Below are positions 42,347 to 51,545 of a stretch of 64,000 bases of DNA, in pieces. The position numbers and the translations under genes are program-made. The notes beneath the pieces were generated by a model. It searched no databases and was not told the origin of the DNA. It saw nothing but the letters and a program-made list of their open reading frames with translations. Numbering within the stretch: position 1 is the stretch's first letter; each line of letters opens with the position of its first letter. Source of the DNA: Clostridia bacterium (GTDB lineage: Bacteria; Bacillota; Clostridia; Oscillospirales; CAG-272); contig JAFSSP010000007.1 of NCBI GenBank assembly GCA_017450945.1, forward strand, positions 36,982 through 100,981, written 5' to 3'.

Positions 42347-42937
42347 ATGAAAGCCGGGCAGTTTTTCAAAGAGCATTCCTACGACATGGTCAAAATGTTC
42401 CTCAATCAGTTTGCCACGGGCCTTTTCGGCTTTGTGTTGACGCTGACTTTTACCAAGATCGGAAACTCTCTTTTGCGCACGCTTTGTTCGGTGTTTGCGG
42501 TTTTGTTCTATCTTTTCCTTTTATACTACATGACCTGGGAGATCGGCTATCGCGACAGAGGTCGTGTTCATTCTGGAGAAAAGCCTGAAAACCTGTTTCG
42601 CGGGACGCTCATTTCGCTTTGTGCCAATCTCATCAACTTTGTCATTGCGATCATCATTTGCATCGGCAATTTTGCAACCATTCCGACTTTGGCTTCCATT
42701 GCCGTGCAGGGGAGTTTTTGGCTGGAAGGAATGTTCTCCGGGATCTTGACCAACCAAATCTTCGGCTCGCCGATGAACTCCTACTGGCTGACTTATTTTA
42801 TTCTCCCGCTTCCTGCTATTGCAACCTGCACCGTGGCGTATATTCTCGGCTACAAGGATAAAAAATTTACGCCGCTGTTCAATCCGATGATCCCGAAATC
42901 CGACCGCGACGAAAAGAAAAAATATTGGAAAAAATAA
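42347..42937 (+). CDS. Membrane protein of unknown function
   Basis: A 196-residue protein with four hydrophobic segments (about residues 20-38, 44-64, 90-112, 145-168) and a basic C-terminus (DRDEKKKYWKK). No family motif is recognised. The ATG at 42347 follows AAAGGAG; longer in-frame extensions would run back across the promoter. It is monocistronic, with the fba promoter beginning just past its stop. Confidence 0.7.
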   Translation: MKAGQFFKEHSYDMVKMFLNQFATGLFGFVLTLTFTKIGNSLLRTLCSVFAVLFYLFLLYYMTWEIGYRDRGRVHSGEKPENLFRGTLISLCANLINFVIAIIICIGNFATIPTLASIAVQGSFWLEGMFSGILTNQIFGSPMNSYWLTYFILPLPAIATCTVAYILGYKDKKFTPLFNPMIPKSDRDEKKKYWKK

Positions 42938-42949
42938 GCGAAAAATCCC

Positions 42950-42978
42950 TTGCTTTTTTGCAAGAATCAAGGTATAAT
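42950..42978 (+). promoter_or_regulatory. Promoter for fba
   Basis: TTGCTT (42950-42955), 17-bp spacer, TATAAT (42973-42978). Confidence 0.8.
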
Positions 42979-43017
42979 GAATTTGTAAATCAAATGATTT
43001 TCTAAGGAGGCATTTTT

Positions 43018-43881
43018 ATGTTAGTTTCGGCAAAAGAGATGTTGACCAAAGCAAAAGAGGGCAAATACGCCGTCGGTCAGTTCAACATCAACAATCTGGA
43101 GTGGACCAAAGCCATTCTGCTCACCGCAGAGGAGCAAAAATCTCCCGTCATTCTCGGCGTTTCCGAGGGCGCGGGCAAATATATGTGCGGATTTAAAACC
43201 GTTGCCGACATGGTCAAGGCCATGATCGAAGAATTGAAGATCACCGTTCCGGTGGCTCTGCATCTCGACCACGGCACTTACGAAGGCTGCTACAAGTGCA
43301 TCAAAGCAGGTTTTTCTTCCATCATGTTCGACGGTTCGCATTATCCGATCGAAGAGAACGTAGAAAAAACCAAGGAACTCGTTCACGTTGCAAACGCGCT
43401 CGGCCTTTCTCTGGAGGCTGAGGTCGGCGCCATCGGCGGCGAAGAGGACGGTGTTGTCGGTATGGGCGAGTGCGCCGATCCCGATGAGTGCAAGCAGATT
43501 GCTGACCTCGGCGTGACCATGCTGGCCGCCGGCATTGGCAACATCCACGGCAAATATCCCGCCAACTGGCCAGGCCTTTCCTTTGATACGCTTGCCGCGA
43601 TCTCCGAGAAGGTCGGTTCCATGCCGCTTGTTTTGCATGGCGGTACGGGCATTCCTGCCGATATGATCAAAAAAGCCATCTCGCTCGGCGTTTCCAAAAT
43701 CAACGTCAACACCGAGTGCCAGCTTGCGTTTGCCGCCGCTACGAGAACCTACATCGAAGAGGGCAAGGATCTTGTCGGCAAGGGCTTTGACCCGAGAAAA
43801 GTCTTGGCTCCCGGCGTGGAAGCCATCAAGGCTACCGTAAAAGAAAAGATGGAGCTCTTCGGCTCGGTCGGAAAAGCGTAA
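43018..43881 (+). CDS. fba: Class II fructose-bisphosphate aldolase
   Basis: A 287-residue zinc aldolase. Metal and substrate motifs are LHLDHGTYEGCYKCI, FDGSHYP, GNIHGKYP and LHGGTGIP. It splits fructose 1,6-bisphosphate in glycolysis. AAGGAGG precedes the ATG. Codon choice is very regular, as expected for a highly expressed gene. A strong terminator follows, so it is monocistronic. Confidence 0.97.
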   Translation: MLVSAKEMLTKAKEGKYAVGQFNINNLEWTKAILLTAEEQKSPVILGVSEGAGKYMCGFKTVADMVKAMIEELKITVPVALHLDHGTYEGCYKCIKAGFSSIMFDGSHYPIEENVEKTKELVHVANALGLSLEAEVGAIGGEEDGVVGMGECADPDECKQIADLGVTMLAAGIGNIHGKYPANWPGLSFDTLAAISEKVGSMPLVLHGGTGIPADMIKKAISLGVSKINVNTECQLAFAAATRTYIEEGKDLVGKGFDPRKVLAPGVEAIKATVKEKMELFGSVGKA

Positions 43882-43898
43882 TCAATCAAAAAAGATCG

Positions 43899-43932
43899 CT
43901 CCGCAAAACCGTTTGGTTTTGCGGAGCTTTTT
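43899..43932. terminator. Bidirectional terminator between fba and addA
   Basis: CTCCGCAAAACC / GGTTTTGCGGAG with a 4-nt loop and T5 tail. Confidence 0.9.
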
Positions 43933-43934
43933 GT

Positions 43935-46900
43935 TTATTTGAGTTCTTCCACGGAAAACTCGATCGTCTCGCCGAGCGGCAAAGAATAGAGGCAGATCGA
44001 TGCCGGTGCCTTGCCGAAAATCTGTTCCATAGCTTCGGCGTAAGTCTTTAACTGACTACCGTGAGAAGCCAGCATGCGGGCCCGGAAATCTGCAAAAGAT
44101 TCACCGTTTTCCACGCGGTCGGTCTTATAGTCGACCAGAGTTTTTCCGTTTTCTTCTTCCAGGATCAAATCGATCGATCCTTGAACAAAGATCTTTTCTT
44201 CTCCGAGCGCTTCTTTGAGGACGGGATCCTCGGTCAGTTCTTTCATTGGGATCATGCGGGCAAATTGCTGTTCGCGCCGAATGCCTTTTGCCGATAGAAT
44301 CCTTGCAAAAAGGCCACTTTTTAAGAACTTTTGCAAAGAATCAAGGCGAAGAAGTGCCGCGCTCTCGGCCTGCATAAATCCCTCGTTGACCAGCCGATTG
44401 ATCTCGCTTTCAAGATCGTTCGTCGCCAGCGCCGCAAAATTGCAGAATTCCAGGAAGGCATGCATCGCACTGCCGATATCTGTCGCGTCCGGCTTGTTTA
44501 GTTCGGCAAGATAACCGGAGAAGGAAGTTGCCGAGTGCAAGAGATCGAATCTTGTTTCCAGTGCGGCTTTTTCATCCTCGCCGAGGATTCGATCAAAGAG
44601 ATCCGGCGCAATTTTGGAGGCCGCCACCTTGGAGGGGAGCCGCTGAAGAATCGCTCTTTCGTTCACAAACGTCTTTTCTTCTGCAAGAATTTTCGCATAG
44701 CGACTTTCGACAGGCAGTGCTTTTGGAGCAGTGGCGGAAGGCTCGTCGGCTTCTTCTTGCGGATTTTCAAAGGTTGAAACATATTCTCCCGCCTCGTATA
44801 TCTTTCGATTCCACGGCTTTCCTTCTTCCTCTGTCAGGAATGCGAAAATCCAGACCATTGGGGAGGCTGCGGCAAGAATCTCGTGCCGGTCGGCTTCTGC
44901 CAGGGCTTTGGCCTGTGACAGAAAGGTTTGGCGCTTCGTATTTCCCGGGATTGTGCCGGTGAGATAGAGCCGTTCCTTGGCGCGCGTCATGGCGACGTAA
45001 AGCAGGCGGATTTGTTCTTCGCGTACCCCTTCTTTCAAAAAGAGCTTGACCACTTCATAATCGGTGGTCGATCGGGAAAGAAGCGTCGCGTCGTCGTAAA
45101 GCGTTGAACCAAAACCGATCTGCTTGGAGAGCAGAATCGAAGAATCGAATCCCTTGTAGGAAAACGTATTTGCTAAGGTTGCAACAAAAACCACCTTGTA
45201 CTGCTCGCCTTTGGATTTGTGAATGGTGAGAATCTGAACCGCGTCCTCTTCGGACAAAAAGAGGTTCTTTGGCAGTTCGCCATCCCTGCAGAAGTTCTGA
45301 AAATAGTTCAAAAATTCGTACAATCCGGTATAGCCGGACGCACTGTACTTTCTTGCCTGATCGTAAAGGTAGACCGGAATATCCGAACCGGACAGGGCTT
45401 CCAGCGGCTCGGTCTCATAGAGCTTTTGCAAAAACTTGTCGACGGGAAGCGTTTCTGCGAGCTGTCTTTGTTCCTCCAAAAAGGCCAGCGTTGCGGAAAT
45501 TTTCTTTGAGAGTTCGTCTTCCTCTTGATAGAGATTCAAAGCGTCAAACAAAGAATGCGCCTCTTTGTCGCTTGCATTGCGGATCGAAAGGATTTCTTCC
45601 AGAGTAAAGTTCCCAATTGGGGAAAGCAAAAACTCGTTCAGAGGAATATCTTTGTGCGGATTGTCGATCACAAAAAGCAGGTTCAAGAGATCAATCAGTT
45701 CGGTCGGGATCTCGGATTCTCCGTTCCCTTGAACGTTGACATGGATCTTGCGCGCTCGCAAAGCCTTTGCAAAGGGAAGAGCCTGATCGTTATTTCGAAC
45801 CAGAATCACAATATCCTTTGCAGGGATCCTCTCTTCGTCCATCAGCCTTTTGATCTCGTCTGCAACGAATGACACTTCATCGGGTTCTTCCTTATCGGGA
45901 TTTGTTTCAAACAGACGAACGATGACCGGTTCCGGATGCTCATTGACAGGCTCTTTTCCAAATACGAGATCGTCTTCTTTGCGATAGTTCATCTCAACGG
46001 AAGCTCTGGAGAAGAGCGGCGCGCAGACCTGGTTTACCGTTTTGATGATCGTCCGGTCGCAACGGAAATTTTCAGCCATAAAAACCGAAGAACCGGTCGC
46101 ATCGCTTGACGATGGATCCGAATAGAGCGGCATGTTGCGCCGATATTCCGCAAAGACCTCGGGTTCGCCGCCGCGGAAAGCGTAAATGCTTTGCTTGATA
46201 TCGCCGACAAGAAATCGTTTTCCTTTGCCGATCGCGGCAAAAATTTCGTCCTGCAAGCGGTTGACGTCCTGATACTCGTCGACATAAACCTCGCGATAGC
46301 GTTCGGAGAGTTCTTTTGCAAGAGCCGTAGGAGTCCCATCGGTTCCAATCAAAAGGCTGTGCGCAAAATGAGCGATATCGTCAAAGGTAAAGCTACCGCG
46401 CGCCTTTTTCTCTTCCATAAACCGGCGATTGTATTCCAAAAGGCAGGTATAGAGCGTTCGCGCAAGCTTTTCGCTTTTTTCCATCTCTTGTTGAATATCA
46501 ACCTGGAAAGAAGAATACAGCGTTCTAAGATATCCGATTCCGGCTTTGAATAGATTCCGGTACTCTTGAAACGCGAGCGCGGCGTCGCTCTTCTGGTGCC
46601 CTTTGATCGTAGGGAACCTTTCGGACATATCACGCAGAAAGAGCGCCACTTTGGTTTCCTCGTACCCGCGCTCCAACGCCGCTTTGACGTACTGGCAGAA
46701 TTCGACATCTTTCAGTGCAAAAACTTTGTATGGTTCCTCGTCGCTCTCTGCGATGGACTCGGCGTGCTGACTCAAAATGCAAAAGAAGCGATCGAAACGC
46801 TCTTTGGTATATTGCTTGAGCGCTTTGCCGGCAAGTGTGGAAAAATAGGGAAGTGCTTTTTCCTTTTCCAGACGATCGGCACTGTGCTTCAAAAATTCGA

Positions 46901-47510
46901 TGCCTTCCGGGAAATGACGAAATTTCTTCTCCAGATAAAAAAGCGTTTGACGAAGCTCGAGCTCGTGCTTTGCGTTGAGAAGATGATCCATCGAGCTTGC
47001 AAATTCGTTTTTTGCAAGCGCTTGGAAAAACTCTTTTTTCGCTTTTTTGTCAACGCCGTAAAGGTCTTCGAGCGTCTCCTTCATGATGCGCTCGGCCGTC
47101 TCCTCTAATTCCTCCTCGTCCATGACAATGCGAAAGCCTCTCGGAATTCCGAGAAGATCAAAATGGTCGCGAACGAGCTTTTGCAAGAAGGCGTCAATGG
47201 TGGAGATCTGCGCGCCCCCGAGCAAAAGAAGCTCTTTTGAAAGGCGGGAATCTCCGGGATTTTTTGCAAGAGCCTTGTTGAGCGCATCCGAAATGCGTCT
47301 TTTGAGTTCGGCCGTTGCGTTGCGGGTAAATGTCACCACAAGCAGTTCGGAAAGCGATATCGGATCATTTTGATCGGTCAGGCGCAGGATGATGCGCTCG
47401 ATCAAAACGTGCGTTTTGCCGGATCCAGCCGAAGCCGAGACCAAAAGATCGCGGCCGTAGAGCGTTTCGGCAACCTGTTGAGAAGGAGTCGGTTTGTTTT
47501 CTGAATTCAT
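43935..47510 (-). CDS. addA: ATP-dependent helicase/nuclease subunit A
   Basis: An 1191-residue AddA. Walker A SAGSGKT is at residues 27-33; UvrD-type helicase motifs follow (DEYQDVNRLQDE, GDIKQSIYAFRGG, QILTIHKSKGEQ, LLYVAMTRAKERL). The C-terminal RecB-family nuclease shows GSIDLILEEENGKTLVDYK. With AddB it resects double-strand ends up to Chi and prepares recombination. ATG 47510 follows AAAGGAGA. It is the last gene of the queG-like - addB - addA transcript. Confidence 0.97.
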   Translation of the reverse strand: MNSENKPTPSQQVAETLYGRDLLVSASAGSGKTHVLIERIILRLTDQNDPISLSELLVVTFTRNATAELKRRISDALNKALAKNPGDSRLSKELLLLGGAQISTIDAFLQKLVRDHFDLLGIPRGFRIVMDEEELEETAERIMKETLEDLYGVDKKAKKEFFQALAKNEFASSMDHLLNAKHELELRQTLFYLEKKFRHFPEGIEFLKHSADRLEKEKALPYFSTLAGKALKQYTKERFDRFFCILSQHAESIAESDEEPYKVFALKDVEFCQYVKAALERGYEETKVALFLRDMSERFPTIKGHQKSDAALAFQEYRNLFKAGIGYLRTLYSSFQVDIQQEMEKSEKLARTLYTCLLEYNRRFMEEKKARGSFTFDDIAHFAHSLLIGTDGTPTALAKELSERYREVYVDEYQDVNRLQDEIFAAIGKGKRFLVGDIKQSIYAFRGGEPEVFAEYRRNMPLYSDPSSSDATGSSVFMAENFRCDRTIIKTVNQVCAPLFSRASVEMNYRKEDDLVFGKEPVNEHPEPVIVRLFETNPDKEEPDEVSFVADEIKRLMDEERIPAKDIVILVRNNDQALPFAKALRARKIHVNVQGNGESEIPTELIDLLNLLFVIDNPHKDIPLNEFLLSPIGNFTLEEILSIRNASDKEAHSLFDALNLYQEEDELSKKISATLAFLEEQRQLAETLPVDKFLQKLYETEPLEALSGSDIPVYLYDQARKYSASGYTGLYEFLNYFQNFCRDGELPKNLFLSEEDAVQILTIHKSKGEQYKVVFVATLANTFSYKGFDSSILLSKQIGFGSTLYDDATLLSRSTTDYEVVKLFLKEGVREEQIRLLYVAMTRAKERLYLTGTIPGNTKRQTFLSQAKALAEADRHEILAAASPMVWIFAFLTEEEGKPWNRKIYEAGEYVSTFENPQEEADEPSATAPKALPVESRYAKILAEEKTFVNERAILQRLPSKVAASKIAPDLFDRILGEDEKAALETRFDLLHSATSFSGYLAELNKPDATDIGSAMHAFLEFCNFAALATNDLESEINRLVNEGFMQAESAALLRLDSLQKFLKSGLFARILSAKGIRREQQFARMIPMKELTEDPVLKEALGEEKIFVQGSIDLILEEENGKTLVDYKTDRVENGESFADFRARMLASHGSQLKTYAEAMEQIFGKAPASICLYSLPLGETIEFSVEELK

Positions 47511-47524
47511 TTTGTTCTCCTTTC

Positions 47525-50494
47525 TCAATACTTTTTTGGATGCATTGCCACGTCGCAGGAATATTTGGCTGAGCAAAGTGCGCAGGAGGTATTGGAAGGC
47601 CGTTTTTCGGCATTTCCGGAAAGGATCTCAAGCGCACATTGCTTGACGGCTTCCTTCAGATCGTCTTGATAATGCTGAATGTCTTCCGGCGTACAGACTT
47701 TTTTGGGATCGCTCTCGAAAACCGAAAACTGACTGCGGCCAACTGAAAGTGCTCCGTCCTTTTCCTCCGGCCAAAGATACATACCCCCCGCTCCAATGGT
47801 ATCGGGGTACTTTTCAGAGACGGCCATCAGGTAGAAGACCAGTTGAATCTCTTTCCCGGTCGGAATATCGGCCGGAACAAAGGCATGACTGCTGGATTTG
47901 TAATCCACGACACGCAAGTAGACTTTTCCATCCCGATCTAGGCGATCGACCCGGTCGATCTTGCCGTTGACGATCGCATTCCTTTGGTCGTCAATGGGAA
48001 AACTGTAATTTTCCCATTCTTCAAATGCGATCGGTCGAAACCCGCTGTCTCTCAGCTCTTTGAGAATACCGTCATTGTCGTACAGCATTCTTTTTGCAAT
48101 TTTTGAAAGGCGGAAGAACTGGTGCAAGAGTTGTGCGTCCACCTCTTCCATCGGGCGACCGCAAAGGCTGTTGATGTAATTCTCAACGATCTCTCTCAAT
48201 GCATTCTCGTCCTGTTTTTTGGAAGACAAAAAGCTTTCAAAGATGCTGTGAAAAAAGTTTCCGCTTTCGGACGCGCCCTGCAGGGAATCCTTTTCTTCCC
48301 GCAGTTTCAGCGTTTCGGACAAATGATAGGAATAGGGGCAATCGACGTATTTTTCCATGGCGGAAGGCGACAGAGAAAATGTTTTCTGATTTTGATCAGC
48401 CGGCGGCAGGAAGAAAGAATTCTGCCGCGTGTCCGTAAAATATCCCGAAAGTGGTTTTAAGCAATTCTTATCAAAGGCTTCCTGGTTGAGTTTCAAAAGC
48501 GAACACACGCGCAGATAAGCGATGGAAGGCTCGTTTTTTCCTGTTGTATCGAGCGCTTTCGGATAGGAGAGGATCACCGCGTCGGTCGGCTTTGTAACGG
48601 CACGGTAAACGTAAAACAGCTCTTCGGATTGCTTGATGTCCGCTCTGGAGCGGAAATGCAAATCAAAATCGCAAAGCTTTTCCTTGTCCTCTTCGCTGAG
48701 AATTCCACCTTCTGCAATATCGCCCGGGAATTCTCCCTCGCAAAGGCCGAGAAGAATGGTTGCGCGCACATTTTCAAGGCGGAGCATGGAGGCTGATCCG
48801 AGTGTGACGCAATCGTTTGACAGCGGAACTGCTCCGAGGTCTGCCGTGGAAAAGAGCAGGGAAACAACCGCCAAAAACTCCTCCGGGGAAATTTCTTCTT
48901 CTCCGAGTACCGATTTTGCTTTTCCCAAAAGCTCGGTCAAAAAACCGAACAGGCGCACGCTCTCGTTTGCCTCTCGGATCGAGGCGCGTTCCAGTTCTTC
49001 TTTGGAGCGATTCTCCAGCGTTTTGGGCAAATCAATTCTCAACAGATAGGAATAGAGCGCCTCGCAGTACTCTGAAAAAGTTTTGCAGGTGCCAAAAGCG
49101 GCCGCAAGCTCTTGCAGGGGCAAAATGAGCGCCTCTTTGACGCGGTTTGCGCTCTCAAGGATCTCTTTGCCGCGTGCATTTGGCTTTCGCAAGATCAGGC
49201 CGTCCGGGTTCATGCTCCAGGTTTTCTCTATGTAACCTTTTCCGGTGATGTGCCAGGTTTCCACATATTCTTCAAACAAGGAGGCATCGTGGAAGGAAAT
49301 GCCGGAAAGCCCGGTTTTGAGGATGGAAAAAACGTCGGTCGTACGATAGCCGTACAGAACCGATTGCAGGGCAGAGAGGATCAGACGCGCCAGCGGCTTT
49401 TGCGAAAAGTTGTTGCGCTCGGAGAGAAAATAGGGAATTTTATGCCGCTCCAGGGCGGCATCCAGCCAGCCGCGATAGGTCTCGGGATCGCGCACGATCA
49501 CGGCGATCTCGTCAAAGCGGATCCCCTTGTGCGAAAGATCGAGGATGTTAATTGCCGCCGCTTCGCACTCTTCAAAAACGGTCGCAGAAGTGACTGCACG
49601 CACATGCGTGGCGTTGCCGCTATAAGGCTGTGCGCCAAACTTCCAAAGGTTCTTTTCCAGATAGGAAAGATCGCTTCCGTCCTCCAAATGGTCAAGACAG
49701 GTCACATCCCAGGGCATATCGGCCTCGTCCGCCAGCTTTTTGAGCGACTTTCCGGTTTCCGAAACGCTCTTGAAGTGCGGAAGAGAAGAGGGAAGCGCGT
49801 CGGTGCAAAGCGCGATCGTCAGGTCTTTTGATTGCTTGATCAGCTCTTTTAACACCAGATTTTCGTCCCAGGTAAAGCTGGTAAAAGAATCCACATAGAT
49901 ATGCGTGCCCGAAAAAACAATATTCTCGGACAGTTTTTTGGAAAGACGGATCAGGCGTTCATCCGGGATGTTTTCGCCGAAGATCGCTTTCATCCGTTCG
50001 GAATACATGGAAGAAACGAGGGCGAGATCCGAGAGCTTTTTTTGAAGATTCGGGTCTTCCGGAATTCCTTCTGCAACAGATTGGAGCTGTTCCGGGCGAA
50101 TGCCGTTGGCACGAAGATCCTCCACTGCTCTTTGCATGAGATTTACGACCGATTCTTCAGTCGCATTTTTACGACCGTACCGGGAAAGGATCGGAGAGAG
50201 CGAGCGCAAAGCGCTCCACATTACCAGCGTCCGCACGCCTCGGTCGGCGTCAAGAAATTGCAAACCGCCGAAGCGCTTGAAGAGTTTTTCGGAAAGGCCT
50301 GTAAAGCTGAGAATTTCCAAATACAGCCCCGCGTTGGAAGGGAGTTTTGACGGAAGGGTCATTTCACTGGTGTAGACCTGTTGTTCCGGCACAAGAAGAA
50401 GGCAGGGAGTCCCCGCCTCGATATCCTTTCGGATCAAATCGGTAAGTCGCGCGGTTTTTCCGGATCCCGACGGCCCGCAAATCAAGTGTAGCAT
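47525..50494 (-). CDS. addB: ATP-dependent helicase/nuclease subunit B
   Basis: A 989-residue AddB. An N-terminal Walker A-like GPSGSGKT is at residues 7-14; the helicase part is degenerate as normal for AddB. The C-terminal nuclease has the iron-sulfur cysteines: YVDCPYSYH and, near the end, CALCSAKYSC, with the nuclease core GKIDRVDRLDRDGKVYLRV and VVDYKSS. ATG 50494 follows AAAGGAG. It begins 1 base after the previous gene ends and addA follows by 14 bp. Confidence 0.96.
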   Translation of the reverse strand: MLHLICGPSGSGKTARLTDLIRKDIEAGTPCLLLVPEQQVYTSEMTLPSKLPSNAGLYLEILSFTGLSEKLFKRFGGLQFLDADRGVRTLVMWSALRSLSPILSRYGRKNATEESVVNLMQRAVEDLRANGIRPEQLQSVAEGIPEDPNLQKKLSDLALVSSMYSERMKAIFGENIPDERLIRLSKKLSENIVFSGTHIYVDSFTSFTWDENLVLKELIKQSKDLTIALCTDALPSSLPHFKSVSETGKSLKKLADEADMPWDVTCLDHLEDGSDLSYLEKNLWKFGAQPYSGNATHVRAVTSATVFEECEAAAINILDLSHKGIRFDEIAVIVRDPETYRGWLDAALERHKIPYFLSERNNFSQKPLARLILSALQSVLYGYRTTDVFSILKTGLSGISFHDASLFEEYVETWHITGKGYIEKTWSMNPDGLILRKPNARGKEILESANRVKEALILPLQELAAAFGTCKTFSEYCEALYSYLLRIDLPKTLENRSKEELERASIREANESVRLFGFLTELLGKAKSVLGEEEISPEEFLAVVSLLFSTADLGAVPLSNDCVTLGSASMLRLENVRATILLGLCEGEFPGDIAEGGILSEEDKEKLCDFDLHFRSRADIKQSEELFYVYRAVTKPTDAVILSYPKALDTTGKNEPSIAYLRVCSLLKLNQEAFDKNCLKPLSGYFTDTRQNSFFLPPADQNQKTFSLSPSAMEKYVDCPYSYHLSETLKLREEKDSLQGASESGNFFHSIFESFLSSKKQDENALREIVENYINSLCGRPMEEVDAQLLHQFFRLSKIAKRMLYDNDGILKELRDSGFRPIAFEEWENYSFPIDDQRNAIVNGKIDRVDRLDRDGKVYLRVVDYKSSSHAFVPADIPTGKEIQLVFYLMAVSEKYPDTIGAGGMYLWPEEKDGALSVGRSQFSVFESDPKKVCTPEDIQHYQDDLKEAVKQCALEILSGNAEKRPSNTSCALCSAKYSCDVAMHPKKY

Positions 50495-50495
50495 C

Positions 50496-51323
50496 TTATT
50501 CCTTTTCTCCTTTCTCGCTCTCAAACAAAAGCAAATTTCTGCGGATGGTATTTCGCCCGCGCCAGGAGAAGGCGCGCTCCGAAAAAGCGTCCTCGTCCAA
50601 CTCGTCCAAAACTTTTGTGGTAAGTCTTGATATTGTCGATTCTTCAAAATAAGGGATCGGCGTAAAAATGCTTCCCGAGGCAATCGCCCGCTTCGTGTGT
50701 GGACAAACCTCTTGACAAATATCGCACCCCCAGGCCGAGCCATACTGAAGAATGATCTTTTGTTCCGCTTCGGTCAATTCGCCCTTCTTTTGCGTCAGGG
50801 CAGAAAGGCAGGTGCCGATTTTTTCTGCGGGACAGGCTTTGATACAAGCGCCGCAGTTCTCGCAGTCTAAAACATCCTGTGTTTTGCAAGGAAGTATTGC
50901 GCTTGTGACAACCTCCCCCAAAAAGATATAAGAAGAATATTTTCTTGTAATGAGCAGATGGTTTTTGCCGATGATACCGAGCCCGGCCTTTGCGGCGGCT
51001 TCCACTTCGGCAATCGGCGAGTGATCGGCAAACCCGGTAAATCGGTGCTGTGGAAAGGCTTTACTGAGCGCCGGTAAAAGCTCGTTGAAGAGTTCTTTGA
51101 AAAAGCCGTGATAGTCCCTTGAGACCGCATAGGCAGATATGTTTCTTTTCGGATCGTTGCAAGCGGCCGTGTAATAGGGGATAGCGATCAGGATCGCGGT
51201 ACCGTCGGTGATGCCGGCGCGTTCCAGAAGGTACGGCCGCTCGATCCGGCAATCAGAGAGCAGAATGGGCGCGAAACAATCGATCCCGCGCTGAGAAAAA
51301 AAGTTTTTCAAAAAAGTCAGCAC
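50496..51323 (-). CDS. queG: Epoxyqueuosine reductase QueG-like iron-sulfur protein
   Basis: A 275-residue protein with the QueG features: DUF1730-like N-terminal part, GLGIIGKNHLLIT, and a two-cluster ferredoxin region CENCGACIKACPAEKIGTC plus CDICQEVCPH. QueG reduces epoxyqueuosine to queuosine in tRNA. It lacks the C-terminal HEAT-like extension of the longer enzymes, so a related short reductase is possible. The start is uncertain: GTG 51323 or TTG 51311. It heads the operon with addB and addA. Confidence 0.8.
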   Translation of the reverse strand: MLTFLKNFFSQRGIDCFAPILLSDCRIERPYLLERAGITDGTAILIAIPYYTAACNDPKRNISAYAVSRDYHGFFKELFNELLPALSKAFPQHRFTGFADHSPIAEVEAAAKAGLGIIGKNHLLITRKYSSYIFLGEVVTSAILPCKTQDVLDCENCGACIKACPAEKIGTCLSALTQKKGELTEAEQKIILQYGSAWGCDICQEVCPHTKRAIASGSIFTPIPYFEESTISRLTTKVLDELDEDAFSERAFSWRGRNTIRRNLLLFESEKGEKE

Positions 51324-51391
51324 CTCTTGTCCTCGACCTCCTTTTATGGTATACTGAATTCGGGAAAAGTCTTCCTTTTTCGTCTGCTTTG

Positions 51392-51420
51392 ATTATAGCA
51401 AAAATCAAGTAAAAAAACAA
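51392..51420 (-). promoter_or_regulatory. Promoter for the queG-addB-addA operon
   Basis: Minus strand TTGTTT (51415-51420), 17-bp spacer, TATAAT (51392-51397). Confidence 0.65.
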
Positions 51421-51434
51421 GGACAAAAACAATC

Positions 51435-51488
51435 TTCAACTATTTTTTCTCGCATCTTCATCAATTCTTCACATTCGGCGTCTATCCT
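51435..51488 (+). promoter_or_regulatory. Candidate response-regulator boxes before htrA
   Basis: TTCAAC (51435), TTCATC (51457) and TTCACA (51468) are spaced 22 and 11 bp, a PhoP-like helical phasing. A weak -10, TATCCT, is at 51483-51488. The adjacent operon encodes an OmpR-type regulator that could bind here. Confidence 0.4.
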
Positions 51489-51545
51489 AAAGACGTCAAA
51501 AGAAAAAAGCCGCCAACGGCGGAACTTTATGAGGAGGAATCTACC

